This document shows, one piece after another, positions 8,758 through 17,327 of a stretch of DNA of 41,734 nucleotides. Each line of letters begins with the position of its first letter. The stretch's first letter is position 1. Below the pieces are notes generated by a model that worked only from the letters and a program-made list of their open reading frames with translations, was not told the DNA's origin and did no database searches. Position numbers and translations under genes: made by a program. The DNA is from Candidatus Brocadia sp. (GTDB lineage: Bacteria; Planctomycetota; Brocadiia; Brocadiales; Brocadiaceae): positions 1 through 41,734 of the forward strand of contig WYAU01000028.1 of assembly GCA_011525665.1 (NCBI GenBank), given 5' to 3'.

Positions 8758-8786
8758 TTGACATTAAATTTACAAACTTGTACAAT
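8758..8786 (+). promoter_or_regulatory. Sigma-70 promoter upstream of acpS
   Basis: TTGACA (8758-8763) and TACAAT (8781-8786) are separated by exactly 17 bp, a near-consensus vegetative promoter. It lies in the 356-bp gap before acpS (8578-8933). Transcription from about 8793 would leave a ~140-nt leader. The rest of that gap shows no other gene. Confidence 0.7.
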
Positions 8787-8933
8787 GCCACCTTTGAGTC
8801 GTCAGATACTTGTATTATAAGCAGTTACAATAATTGTACCGAGATTGTAGAGGATTTCAATTTTACTTAAGAAGCTTTTGGGATGGCACGGACAAACTTC
8901 TTTTGCCCATGTTTAACGTGAGGTGGATAGGGT

Positions 8934-9323
8934 ATGTATGTGGGTATTGATATTATAGAAATAAAACGTATTGAAAAGCTGTTTTCTGCTAACGAAGGTT
9001 TTCTGAGAAGGATTTATACGGAAAAGGAAGTAGAGTATTGCAAGCAAAAGAAGAACAAATATCAGCATCTTGCGGCTCGTTTCGCCTCAAAAGAGGCGCT
9101 GTTTAAGGCGCTGGGGACCGGTTGGGTCGGTAAAATGAAATGGACGGACATTGAACTCTTGAATGATCAAACGGGCAGGCCTTATTTGAATCTTTATGGC
9201 AGTGTAAAAGAGATGGCTGATAAGAAATGTATTAACACTATTTCGGTATCATTATCCCACTGTCAGGATTACGCTATTGCACAGGTTTTGTTAGCGCCAA
9301 AGACAGTGCCGGAAGTGTTGTAG
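8934..9323 (+). CDS. acpS: Holo-[acyl-carrier-protein] synthase
   Basis: A 129-aa phosphopantetheinyl transferase that moves 4'-phosphopantetheine from CoA to the serine of apo-ACP. The N-terminal VGIDIIEIKRIEK carries the Mg-binding Asp (D6). FASKEALFKALGTG holds the second metal ligand (E54), and SVSLSHCQDYAIA is the usual C-terminal strand. Length is normal for the bacterial AcpS family. GAGGTGG precedes the ATG. Its position just before a radical SAM enzyme and two ketosynthase-like genes ties it to acyl-chain synthesis, but no ACP gene is visible in the window, so it may serve the whole cell. Confidence 0.93.
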   Translation: MYVGIDIIEIKRIEKLFSANEGFLRRIYTEKEVEYCKQKKNKYQHLAARFASKEALFKALGTGWVGKMKWTDIELLNDQTGRPYLNLYGSVKEMADKKCINTISVSLSHCQDYAIAQVLLAPKTVPEVL

Positions 9324-9502
9324 TGTGACTTCAGTCAGGCAGGTAAGAAATGACGACTGCCGTTATTTCGGGACATTGGCACACAGTGATTATTATAATA
9401 CCAGAATGGTGGCCGGAGGCACTACAGCCTGACATAATCCGCATCTCCAAAAAAACAAATGAAAGTGATTTTTGTGTTATCTGGATCTGAAAAGGAACGT
9501 TC

Positions 9503-10984
9503 ATGAAAAGACTCGTATTAATCAATCCTCATCCGATTGGAAATGTTGGTGAGGAGAATGTCTCAGTATTAAATCAAATGCCGGTGAATCTCGGCTATCT
9601 GAAGGTATTAACACCAAAACACTGGCAGGTCGATATTATCGATGAAACCCAGGAGCTTGCGATTGATGAGAATACAGGAGACATTACTTTTGATGGGGCT
9701 GACCTCGTTGGCATTACGTCGGTAAGTTATCAGGCCCATAGGGCATATCATATAGCGACTGCCTGTAAAAAACGGAGCATACCGGTGATTATGGGTGGTA
9801 TCCATGCAACGAGTTACCCGGAAGAGGCGGCAAAATATGTGGACTGTGTTGTGACCAGGGAAGCGGTAACTACCTGGGAAAAGATCATCGGTGATTTTGA
9901 AAAGGGCCATCTCCAGAAAAGATACGATGGCGTTCTGACGCCCATGGAACTGTATCAGGGGTTGCGCCCCGATAGAAAATATTTGAAGGATAAATATAAG
10001 TACCGGTATTCGGGTATTATAACGACTGCTGGGTGTCCTTTTAGTTGTGAGTTTTGTTCGGTCCCTCAGTTTCAGGGAAGGAAATATCGCGAAAGGCCCA
10101 TCGAGGATGTCCTCGACGAGTTCGAATCCATTAAGGGTCAGTATCGCGGTTTGATCCTGACGGATGAAAACTTCTACGGGCACAGCAAAAAGTCCAATGA
10201 GCGCGTCCGCGACCTTTTTAAAGGTATGGTGGAAAGAGGCATTTACCAGAACTGGTTTGGTTTCACCTCCCTTAATATTTATAAAGACGATGAAACACTC
10301 GAATATATGAGGAAGAGCGGATGTGTTGGGGTATTAATCGGCATTGAATCCATTAATGAAGAAGCCCTGAAGACGATGAACAAGAACGTGAACTTGCGCA
10401 TCTCCATCGAGAATTATTTTGAGGCCATAGCGAATATCCGTAAACACGGTCTTGCCGTGTGGGGGACGATGGTCTTTGGAAATGATGCCGATACCCCGGA
10501 AACCTTTAGGCAAGTTGCCGATTTTGTCCTCGATTCCCATGTCGACATCATGACCTGTGGTATTTTATGTCCGTTCATCAACACGCCGCTGTATCACCGG
10601 TTGAACGGCGAGGGAAGACTTTTCAGGACACACTTCCCGGAAGATTGGAAGTATTACACTTCGCACCACCTCACCTATGTCCTGAAAAACATGTCCCTGC
10701 AGGAACTCATCGATGGATTTCAGTATTTGTATGACAGGATTTATGCTACGGAGGTATTGCGGCAGAGATTCCAGAATGCAAAAGAGGTGCTGAAAGACAA
10801 CATGAATGCCGCTCTGTTTGCATTCAGGGTTAATCTGGATTGGCAGACCGTTTACCAGCACCTGATTCAAAATCTCAAAGAATTGCAGGCATCCGGGTTC
10901 TATGACGAGGCCCTAAAACGCTATCATCAAATGAAAAAAGCCGGGAAAAAGGCGGAATTGACGCCGGCCGAAGTCTCCCCGTAG
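9503..10984 (+). CDS. B12-binding-domain radical SAM enzyme
   Basis: A 493-aa enzyme. The N-terminal ~150 residues form a cobalamin-binding-type Rossmann domain (INPHPIGN at the start, PVIMGGIHATSYPEEA at ~95-110). It lacks the classical DxHxxG motif, as is common in this family. The radical SAM core has the [4Fe-4S] motif CPFSCEFC (C178, C182, C185). GVLIGIESI and GTMVFGND are typical later core strands. The last ~120 residues are helical and unassigned. Related enzymes (BchE, HpnP/HpnR, ladderane-cluster members) do methylation, cyclisation or other unactivated C-C chemistry. The location between acpS and a ketosynthase pair suggests a lipid or polyketide substrate. The exact reaction cannot be read. 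GAAAAGGAACG precedes ATG 9503. Confidence 0.88.
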   Translation: MKRLVLINPHPIGNVGEENVSVLNQMPVNLGYLKVLTPKHWQVDIIDETQELAIDENTGDITFDGADLVGITSVSYQAHRAYHIATACKKRSIPVIMGGIHATSYPEEAAKYVDCVVTREAVTTWEKIIGDFEKGHLQKRYDGVLTPMELYQGLRPDRKYLKDKYKYRYSGIITTAGCPFSCEFCSVPQFQGRKYRERPIEDVLDEFESIKGQYRGLILTDENFYGHSKKSNERVRDLFKGMVERGIYQNWFGFTSLNIYKDDETLEYMRKSGCVGVLIGIESINEEALKTMNKNVNLRISIENYFEAIANIRKHGLAVWGTMVFGNDADTPETFRQVADFVLDSHVDIMTCGILCPFINTPLYHRLNGEGRLFRTHFPEDWKYYTSHHLTYVLKNMSLQELIDGFQYLYDRIYATEVLRQRFQNAKEVLKDNMNAALFAFRVNLDWQTVYQHLIQNLKELQASGFYDEALKRYHQMKKAGKKAELTPAEVSP

Positions 10985-11056
10985 TGACAGGAAAAGAAGT
11001 AAGTACGCGTAAGGAATTTCAATCGTTATAATTAGTTGTTTGATTTTAATCATTGT

Positions 11057-11097
11057 AGGTCAACTCGTCCACATTAGTATGTGTGAATAGTTGACCT
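11057..11097 (+). terminator. Inverted repeat after the radical SAM gene
   Basis: AGGTCAACT (11057-11065) and AGTTGACCT (11089-11097) are perfect complements, with a second inner stem (CACAT/ATGTG) and a TAGT loop. A T-rich tract (TCTCTTGTTTTA) follows. It could end the radical SAM transcript or act as an operator for the ketosynthase gene. Confidence 0.45.
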
Positions 11098-11125
11098 CTC
11101 TTGTTTTAATGCGCAAAAAAATAGT

Positions 11126-11168
11126 AAGGGTGGATTCGGCGTAAAAACCGACGCCTTGCTCCATCCTT
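11126..11168 (+). promoter_or_regulatory. Leader hairpin before the first ketosynthase gene
   Basis: AAGGGTGGA (11126-11134) pairs with TCCATCCTT (11160-11168), including one G-U pair. An inner stem GGCGT/ACGCC closes an A-rich loop. The hairpin ends 19 nt before ATG 11188, and no Shine-Dalgarno sequence is seen in between, so it may influence translation. Confidence 0.4.
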
Positions 11169-11187
11169 ATAACGTGAAACGAATACT

Positions 11188-12399
11188 ATGTCAAAGATTG
11201 TAATTACAGGTTTAGGATTGGTCACGCCCGTTGGGATTGGAGTCAAGCAATGCTGGGAATCATTCATCCAGGGCAGGAACGGAGCTAATGAGATGAAATC
11301 CTTCGATACCTCTAAATACAAGGTACACCGCTCGTGCGAGGTAAAGGATTTTCACCTGGATGTTGAGTTAGAAAACCAGATTAAGGAAAACACCATCCAT
11401 AAATATGTTTACTACGCAGCCAGAGAGGCATTGCAGGAAAGTGGTTTGTCAGGAGACAAAAAATTTAACCGGGAGCGATTTGGCATCACCATCGGGACGT
11501 TGGCAGCCGAATTGACTCCTTTTGAAAGGCTCCTGCGGTTAGATACCTTAAAAAAAGATAACGGTTTCGATAAAATTGTTGCAGCCGTTTATCCGCCCAA
11601 TTCGATCACCAATATCCTCGCTCACTATTTTGATTTTGAAGGACCAGCTATGGTCTCACTGAATGCCTGCTCATCGGGCAATCACGCCATTGCATGGGCT
11701 TGCGAACTCCTTTTGGAGAACAAGGTCGATGTGATGATGGTCGGTGGAGGCGACATGATTCCGCAGACGGAGTTTACCCATTTCCATAACCTCAAGGCGC
11801 TGGCACCAGATTGCTGTCAACCCTTCGATAAAAACCGTCAGGGGCTTATGATTGGCGAAGGGGCGGGGATATTGATTATGGAGCGTTATGAATTTGCAAA
11901 AAAACGTGGGGCGACGATTATTGCCGGGATGGCGGGTTATGGGTTAAGTTGCGATGGATTCCACATGACGGCGCCCCATCCTGAGGGTGACGGGGCAGTA
12001 AAGTGCATGAGCGATGCGTTAAAGATGTCAAAACTTTCGCCCCGGGAAATTGGTTACATCAATGCCCATGGTACGGGTACGCCGCACAATGACAAGACCG
12101 AGACTATTGCAATAAAACGTGTATTTAACGAAGGGGCATATAAGATTCCCTGCAGTTCTACCAAATCCATGATCGGTCATCTCATGGGCGCTGCCAGCGC
12201 GGTAGAGTCGGTCGTCTGCTGTCTGGTATTAAGGCACGGAATTTTACCTCCGACGATTAATTATGAAACCCCTGATCCGGAATGCGACCTCGATTACGTA
12301 CCCAATACAGCGCGGGAGTTAAAAGTGAATCATGTCTTAAATAATTCCTTTGCCTTTGGTGGCAATAACGCCACGACGATATTTAGCAGGATGGATTAA
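11188..12399 (+). CDS. Beta-ketoacyl-ACP synthase (FabF-like), catalytically complete
   Basis: A 403-aa thiolase-fold condensing enzyme. It extends an acyl chain by decarboxylative condensation with malonyl-ACP. The nucleophile lies in SLNACSSGNHAIAW (C161) and the two histidines in INAHGTGTPHND (H294) and KSMIGHLMGAAS (H331). The C-terminal NNSFAFGGNNAT is typical of FabF/KAS II and type II PKS KS-alpha. It begins MSKIVITGLGLVTP, as expected. Its partner 87 bp downstream is a ketosynthase that has lost the triad, so this gene is probably the active (alpha) half of a heterodimer, not the general FabF. Substrate chain length is unknown. Ladderane-type or polyketide synthesis are both possible. 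Confidence 0.93.
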   Translation: MSKIVITGLGLVTPVGIGVKQCWESFIQGRNGANEMKSFDTSKYKVHRSCEVKDFHLDVELENQIKENTIHKYVYYAAREALQESGLSGDKKFNRERFGITIGTLAAELTPFERLLRLDTLKKDNGFDKIVAAVYPPNSITNILAHYFDFEGPAMVSLNACSSGNHAIAWACELLLENKVDVMMVGGGDMIPQTEFTHFHNLKALAPDCCQPFDKNRQGLMIGEGAGILIMERYEFAKKRGATIIAGMAGYGLSCDGFHMTAPHPEGDGAVKCMSDALKMSKLSPREIGYINAHGTGTPHNDKTETIAIKRVFNEGAYKIPCSSTKSMIGHLMGAASAVESVVCCLVLRHGILPPTINYETPDPECDLDYVPNTARELKVNHVLNNSFAFGGNNATTIFSRMD

Positions 12400-12403
12400 G
12401 TAT

Positions 12404-12422
12404 GTCCCGGGCTTGCCGGGAC
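12404..12422. repeat. GC-rich hairpin between the two ketosynthase genes
   Basis: GTCCCGG and CCGGGAC form a perfect 7-bp stem with a 5-nt loop, 4 nt after the first ketosynthase stop codon. There is no T run, so it is more likely an RNA-stability or processing element, or a small repeat, than a terminator. Confidence 0.5.
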
Positions 12423-12486
12423 GTAGTGAACCCCAGCGTTCCCTGTGTGTCTTTGACTCTTTTATAGCTAAAGTGTTACAAAACGT

Positions 12487-13722
12487 ATGAAAAAACGAGT
12501 CGTCATTACTGGTTTAGGTGTTGTTTCTCCCCTTGGATGCGGGATAGAAACGTTCTGGAATAATCTTTTGGAGGGAAAATCCGGCATTGCTCCCCTGTCC
12601 TCTCTTGACCTCTCTCCCTATAAATGCAAGCTGGGAGGCGAGGTGAGAGATCTTAAACCCGAAATATACCTTGGTAGTAAGGGTCTAAAATATTTGAACA
12701 AGGGTACACGGTTTTTAGGGTCCGCAGCAAAGATGGCCATTGATGACGGAAAACTCCCAACGGATGGTTCATTGTCGGAACAGATGGGCATTGTCATTGG
12801 CTCGTCTCTGGGAAATTTTTCAGAAACGACGGATTATTTTTATGAAATTATCAGGAATAATCCATCTGAATTATCACCCATGCTCAGTTATGACGTTGCC
12901 TTGAATTCTTCCATCAATTACGTATCGGTTATCTTTAAAATCAGGGGACTTGCGCGTACCATATCTGCGGGTTTTACATCAAGTACCGATGCCATAGGAG
13001 ACGCATACAAGATGATTCAGCGTGATATGGCGAAGGTAATTATTGCAGGCGGTGTCGAGCAGATATCCATTGACTTGTATCTGATATTCTCTATAAGGGG
13101 TCTGCTGTCCGGCCTTGACGGTACAAAAGAGGCAAGCTTACCCTTTGACAGGGAAAGGAATGGTTTTGTCATGGCAGAGGGCAGTTGTGTGGTTATCCTG
13201 GAAGAACTCCAGCATGCCCTGGACAGGGGAGCCCATATCTATGCAGAGATAAAAGGCTTTGGCACTGCCTTCGCGGGCGGTAAAAAATATTCAGAGGAGA
13301 TAAGAGTGCGTCGTGCTGAAAGGTCCATGCATGAAGCAATGGAAGACGCCGGGGTAAAAAGAGGGGACGTTAATCTCATCAGTGCAAATGCCAATGGATG
13401 CAAGGTGCAGGATGCAGTCGAAGCAAAGGCTATTCAGTCTTTGTTTGGTACGAACAACAATACTTTCTCTGTCTCCGCAATCAAATCGAATCTGGGTGAG
13501 GCCTATGGCACATCAGGTGCTGCCCAGCTCATTTCCACAGTCATGTCAATCAACACAGGCCTTATACCCCATATCATCAATCACAACAGTACGGATCCAG
13601 AAATCAGTCTGAGCCTTATCCTGGAAAAACCTCTCAAAAAAGAGATCAACTACGCAATCATAAACAACAGGGATTATGATGGGAATAATTCATGTTTGGT
13701 GGTAAGCAAGTTTGGCGAATAG
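12487..13722 (+). CDS. Ketosynthase-like protein lacking the catalytic triad (chain-length-factor-like)
   Basis: A 411-aa protein of the FabF fold (MKKRVVITGLGVVSPLG at the N-terminus, IIAGGVEQI, PFDRERNGFVMAEGS). The active site is gone. The Cys position reads ISAGFTSSTDAIG, with Phe at 163. The first His is Asn303 in SANANGCKVQDAVEAKA. The second is Glu338 in IKSNLGEAYGTSGAA, while the Lys (K333) is kept. The fold motifs around these sites are preserved, so this is not random decay. KS-beta/chain length factors of type II PKS likewise lack the Cys and pair with an active KS-alpha, and this gene follows an active ketosynthase in the same direction. It probably forms a heterodimer controlling chain length or shape. 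The last ~40 residues diverge. A pseudo-enzyme with another role cannot be excluded. Confidence 0.88.
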   Translation: MKKRVVITGLGVVSPLGCGIETFWNNLLEGKSGIAPLSSLDLSPYKCKLGGEVRDLKPEIYLGSKGLKYLNKGTRFLGSAAKMAIDDGKLPTDGSLSEQMGIVIGSSLGNFSETTDYFYEIIRNNPSELSPMLSYDVALNSSINYVSVIFKIRGLARTISAGFTSSTDAIGDAYKMIQRDMAKVIIAGGVEQISIDLYLIFSIRGLLSGLDGTKEASLPFDRERNGFVMAEGSCVVILEELQHALDRGAHIYAEIKGFGTAFAGGKKYSEEIRVRRAERSMHEAMEDAGVKRGDVNLISANANGCKVQDAVEAKAIQSLFGTNNNTFSVSAIKSNLGEAYGTSGAAQLISTVMSINTGLIPHIINHNSTDPEISLSLILEKPLKKEINYAIINNRDYDGNNSCLVVSKFGE

Positions 13723-13767
13723 GAGAACAATGAAAAGCAGGAAGGTGTTGATAATGCTGATTGTCTG

Positions 13768-14427
13768 TTACCTGAGGGCGTTTGCAATTTTTCTGCCCAG
13801 TTCTCTTGCGGCATTCAGGGCATCCTGCTGGTCTTCAAACCGGTTTATCCCGACAGATTCCACGGTAGCATCATGGCCAAACATCATCTTCACACCTGAC
13901 ATCTTGCAGTCGTTGCCGTATCCACATTTGATACAGGGGACGTTTCCCTGTATCTTGACGGCGCCTACAAAGTTCATACCCTCTTCCATCATGTAAAACA
14001 TAATGGCATTTATGCCCATATCGCCGGCGGGAGGCAACGCCTTGTTTTTATCAGGAACCGCACAGGTGACAATAGCGCCACCCGGCTTGCCGGCCATGAG
14101 GCCATGAATATGGCGGAGGGGATAGAGCCGTTCCAGAAATGCCTTTGTCAGGGAGTCTATCGTACTATACGGTGTATAGCAAGCGATAATCAAGGCATCG
14201 GCATCTTTTGCCTTTTCTGCCAGAGGAATTCCATCATCGCGGATGTTTGTACATTTGTTTGTTTTTACACAACCGAGACATGCCCTGCAGGGAGTAATGG
14301 AGTATTCTGCCAGTTTTATGAATTCCGTTTCCAGTCCGGTGGCCTCCAAGGCCGCTTTTAGTGCCCTATCGGTATTGCTGTCATAAACAGGAGACCCGGA
14401 AACACCAAGGACTTTTCGGACGGACAT
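13768..14427 (-). CDS. Iron-sulfur flavoprotein, NADPH-dependent FMN reductase family
   Basis: A 219-aa flavodoxin-like protein. VLGVSGSPVYDSNTDRALKA is the FMN phosphate loop of the family. CRACLGCVKTNKC (C47, C50, C53, C59) is the compact cysteine motif of Isf-type iron-sulfur flavoproteins, which binds a [4Fe-4S] cluster. YTPYSTIDSLTKAFLERL is the usual helix after the second FMN loop. Two more Cys pairs lie near residues 160-175 (CIKCGYGNDC), which is unusual and could bind a further metal. Such proteins shuttle electrons from ferredoxin to small acceptors. The start is ATG 14427, with AAGGAG 7 nt before it; the frame also has a TTG 6 bp upstream. It converges on the ketosynthase pair (45-bp gap) and so is not in their operon. 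Confidence 0.82.
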   Translation of the reverse strand: MSVRKVLGVSGSPVYDSNTDRALKAALEATGLETEFIKLAEYSITPCRACLGCVKTNKCTNIRDDGIPLAEKAKDADALIIACYTPYSTIDSLTKAFLERLYPLRHIHGLMAGKPGGAIVTCAVPDKNKALPPAGDMGINAIMFYMMEEGMNFVGAVKIQGNVPCIKCGYGNDCKMSGVKMMFGHDATVESVGINRFEDQQDALNAARELGRKIANALR

Positions 14428-14517
14428 GATCAATCTCCTTCACGGTCTGTTATGCTGCCAAAAGGCAAAAAAAGGGGAAATTACGCTGAAAATTCCTCCC
14501 CGTGTGCCGGACAAACG

Positions 14518-15174
14518 TCACGTATGTGATTCAAAACAAAGCGTCTCCGGTGATATAAGTATTCTTACCTTTCTGCCCTCGATTTTTAATCTGCCCTCTG
14601 CAAAGAGGCGTATTGCCTCGGGGTATGCCTCGCATTCCTCTTTAAAGACCCGCTCGGCGAGGGTATCCGGTGTGTCGTCATCAAGGACAGGGACAGTCCT
14701 CTGGATAATGATAGGGCCGTTGTCATAGATGTTATCGGCAAAATGTACCGTGCATCCGGAAACCTTTGCGCCGTAATTGATGACGGCCTCATGCACCTTT
14801 CTGCCGTAATATTGATGACCGCAAAAGGCGGGGATAAGACCCGGATGGATATTCATAACCTTTGCTTTGTACTTTTCAGGAATTTTATAAAAATGCACAA
14901 AACCGGCAAGGGTAACGAGGTCAATGGGGTACTTATCCAGTTCGGACGTAATGGCGTTACTGAAAGCATCCGTATCGCGGTAATCTGTGTAAGGTACCAC
15001 GGCCGTGGGAATATTGTGTTTCTTTGCACGTTCCAGGCCGGGGACGTTCGCCTTGCTGCTGATTACGACTTGAAGAGAAGCATGTAACTTCCCCGCTTCT
15101 ATGCGGTCTATAAAATTTTGAAGGGTATTGCCGCCGCCCGAAATCAACACCCCCAGGTTTAATTTTTTTATCAT
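14518..15174 (-). CDS. purN: Phosphoribosylglycinamide formyltransferase (GAR transformylase)
   Basis: A 218-aa enzyme of de novo purine synthesis that transfers a formyl group from 10-formyl-THF to GAR. LNLGVLISGGGNTLQNFID is the phosphate-binding N-terminus. MNIHPGLIPAF carries the catalytic Asn108 and His110, and DNIYDNGPII the catalytic Asp151. The frame is open further upstream (to 15291), but the family N-terminus fits ATG 15174. It is slightly longer than the E. coli enzyme at the C-terminus. It is divergent from hemL (110-bp gap) and 90 bp behind the flavoprotein gene when read on the minus strand. Confidence 0.93.
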   Translation of the reverse strand: MIKKLNLGVLISGGGNTLQNFIDRIEAGKLHASLQVVISSKANVPGLERAKKHNIPTAVVPYTDYRDTDAFSNAITSELDKYPIDLVTLAGFVHFYKIPEKYKAKVMNIHPGLIPAFCGHQYYGRKVHEAVINYGAKVSGCTVHFADNIYDNGPIIIQRTVPVLDDDTPDTLAERVFKEECEAYPEAIRLFAEGRLKIEGRKVRILISPETLCFESHT

Positions 15175-15190
15175 AAAATAAGCAAAAATA

Positions 15191-15219
15191 TTGACAACGA
15201 ATTTGCGATTTGCTATTAT
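15191..15219 (+). promoter_or_regulatory. Sigma-70 promoter of hemL
   Basis: TTGACA (15191-15196), a 17-bp spacer and TATTAT (15214-15219) form a near-consensus vegetative promoter in the gap between divergent purN and hemL. Transcription should start near 15226, about 60 bp before the hemL start. Confidence 0.7.
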
Positions 15220-15284
15220 GCTCGTCTTCTTGGTCTTGATGAAGACTTTCCAGAGAATACATAAAATATAAAAATAGCGTGTAT

Positions 15285-16577
15285 ATGTCAAAGATAATTA
15301 TTGAGAAATCAAAAAAGGCATTTGCCGAGGCACAGAGTTTTATACCGGGTGGAGTTAACAGTCCTGTCAGGGCCTTTGGCGCCGTAGGCGGTACGCCGAT
15401 TTTCATAAAGTCAGGATCGGGTTGCTATCTGACCGATGTTGACGGAAATAGATATATAGATTATGTGGGTTCGTGGGGGCCGCTTATTTTGGGGCACGCC
15501 GATCCGCGGGTGGTAAAAAAAATTCATGAGGCAGTTGCCAACGGGACGAGTTACGGCGCGCCAACTGAGTTAGAGGTACAACTTGCCCAGATCATTAAAG
15601 AGGCCATGCCATCGATAGAAAAGGTGCGGATGGTAAACTCCGGTACAGAGGCCACGATGAGCGCCATACGTTTAGCCAGGGGATTTACAAAACGGGATGG
15701 AGTGATTAAGTTCGAAGGGTGTTACCATGGACATGTGGATAGTTTGCTTATCCAGGCTGGTTCGGGTGCGACAACGTTAGGGACACCCACCAGTCCGGGT
15801 ATTCCGCAAGATTTTGTTAAGCATACCATATCCCTTCCCTATAACGATATAGATGCGGTAAATGAGGCTTGTTCAAAACGGGGAAAGGACATTGCGTGTA
15901 TTATTGTTGAGGCAGTTGCAGGTAATATGGGGGTTGTACCTCCTGAAAAAGGTTATTTGGAGGGGCTGAGAGAAATAACCAAAAAACATGGTATTGTGCT
16001 GATATTTGACGAGGTTATGACTGGTTTCAGGGTTGCGCATGGCGGTGTGCAGTCGCTCTATAACATTACACCTGACTTAACCACGCTGGGAAAGATTATT
16101 GGCGGGGGTCTCCCGGTTGGGGCGTATGGTGGTAAGAAAGAGATTATGGACAGTATCTCCCCGGTTGGTCCTGTATACCAGGCGGGCACGTTGTCGGGCA
16201 ATCCTGTGGCCATGACTGCTGGTATTGCCACCCTGGAAATACTTAGGGATGGTACTATTTATAAAACCCTGGAAGAAAAATCGAAACGGTTGGCAGCGGG
16301 TATGGAAAAGGCATGCAAGGATGCCGGGATACCGGCCTATCATACCCGTGTCGGTTCGATGTTGTGTACCTTTTTTACCGACCAGGCTGTTACGGATTAT
16401 ACTACTGCCAGGAAGAGCGATACAAAACGGTATGCAAAGTTTTTCCACGGCATGCTGGAAAGGGGGTTCTATTTTGCACCTTCACAGTTCGAGGCAGTAT
16501 TTGTTTCAACTGCTCATGGTGAAAAAGAAATTGATGCGACCATTGAAGCCCTCAGGGAAGTAATAAAAGGTTTTTAG
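15285..16577 (+). CDS. hemL: Glutamate-1-semialdehyde 2,1-aminomutase
   Basis: A 430-aa PLP enzyme converting glutamate-1-semialdehyde to 5-aminolevulinate in the C5 tetrapyrrole pathway. [13 protein letters not shown] at the N-terminus, [30 protein letters not shown] and [11 protein letters not shown] are all family signatures. The PLP lysine is K270 in [16 protein letters not shown]. Length is normal. ATG 15285 is chosen; an in-frame GTG lies 6 bp upstream and neither has a strong ribosome site. A heme-rich metabolism would need this pathway; precorrin-6A reductase at 28859 uses the same precursor branch. Confidence 0.96.
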   Translation: MSKIIIEKSKKAFAEAQSFIPGGVNSPVRAFGAVGGTPIFIKSGSGCYLTDVDGNRYIDYVGSWGPLILGHADPRVVKKIHEAVANGTSYGAPTELEVQLAQIIKEAMPSIEKVRMVNSGTEATMSAIRLARGFTKRDGVIKFEGCYHGHVDSLLIQAGSGATTLGTPTSPGIPQDFVKHTISLPYNDIDAVNEACSKRGKDIACIIVEAVAGNMGVVPPEKGYLEGLREITKKHGIVLIFDEVMTGFRVAHGGVQSLYNITPDLTTLGKIIGGGLPVGAYGGKKEIMDSISPVGPVYQAGTLSGNPVAMTAGIATLEILRDGTIYKTLEEKSKRLAAGMEKACKDAGIPAYHTRVGSMLCTFFTDQAVTDYTTARKSDTKRYAKFFHGMLERGFYFAPSQFEAVFVSTAHGEKEIDATIEALREVIKGF

Positions 16578-16693
16578 AAGTTAGTTGTTCTTTGAATAAA
16601 TTGATATAGATCATTTGGTCATAGGTTTATAAATGACAGAAAAAAACCATTCTAAATTCTCCTTAGGACAAGGAAGGAAAAGGAGGGAAGGTT

Positions 16694-17323
16694 ATGAATA
16701 CAATAAATGTAAATAGCGACTTAAAGGGTGTACTTGAACGTATCAGTGGTATGTGCTTCAAGGTAGAGTCGATGTTGAGCCTTTGCATGGATGGTTTTAT
16801 GAAACATAAGATCAAATTGATCGATGAGGCGAAAAAGGTGAGCCAGGCCATACATAACGAAGAGAATGAATTGATAAGTCTGCTCAGCAATAAGGCCGCA
16901 AAGTCTGACATGGATAAGGAGTTGATAAAATCTATGATGGCGGTCGTAGGCCATATTGAAATGGCAACGAATGGCTTGGATGTCATCCTTCAAAATGTGC
17001 GGATTAAAGTGGGCGAAGGGGTACTGTTCAGCGACAAAGGTGTGAATGAGATATCTCATCTTTTTAAGGAAACCCTCAATGTATTAAAGACGGCCGGTGA
17101 TGCCATTTTGACTAAAAACGAGATCCTCAAAAAATATGTCACTGATAAATATGTACGTCTCGCTCAAACTGTTGAGGCCTATTCAGAAGAGCATGAGAAC
17201 CGATTAATTAAAGGGATATGTCAGCCCAAAAGCTCTTCGGTATATCTAAATATCGTTGACTCTCTGGTGAAGGTAGTTTGGCATGTGAAACAAGCTATAA
17301 ACAGGTTTTTTGGAAGCAGGTGA
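16694..17323 (+). CDS. PhoU-like helical protein preceding the ATP synthase operon
   Basis: A 209-aa, all-helical, soluble protein resembling the PhoU domain (PF01895), as in PhoU and the tail of NptA-type Na/phosphate cotransporters. It has two similar halves with charged heptad-like helices (KLIDEAKKVSQAIHNEENEL; VNEISHLFKETLNVL). No transmembrane segment or Pst genes are nearby. A strong purine-rich ribosome site (AAGGAGGGAAGG) precedes ATG 16694. The gene ends 4 nt before the first ATP synthase gene, so it is cotranscribed and probably translationally coupled with atpZ. A weak promoter-like TTGATA/TTTATA pair lies at 16601-16631. PhoU proteins sense or control phosphate uptake, so a link between phosphate status and ATP synthase is conceivable but inferred. 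Confidence 0.7.
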   Translation: MNTINVNSDLKGVLERISGMCFKVESMLSLCMDGFMKHKIKLIDEAKKVSQAIHNEENELISLLSNKAAKSDMDKELIKSMMAVVGHIEMATNGLDVILQNVRIKVGEGVLFSDKGVNEISHLFKETLNVLKTAGDAILTKNEILKKYVTDKYVRLAQTVEAYSEEHENRLIKGICQPKSSSVYLNIVDSLVKVVWHVKQAINRFFGSR

Positions 17324-17327
17324 TGGT

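Noticed and set aside
8882-8900. TGGCACGG before acpS as a sigma-54 promoter
   Set aside because: The -24 half is good but there is no GC at the required 10-nt distance; a near-consensus sigma-70 promoter lies upstream.
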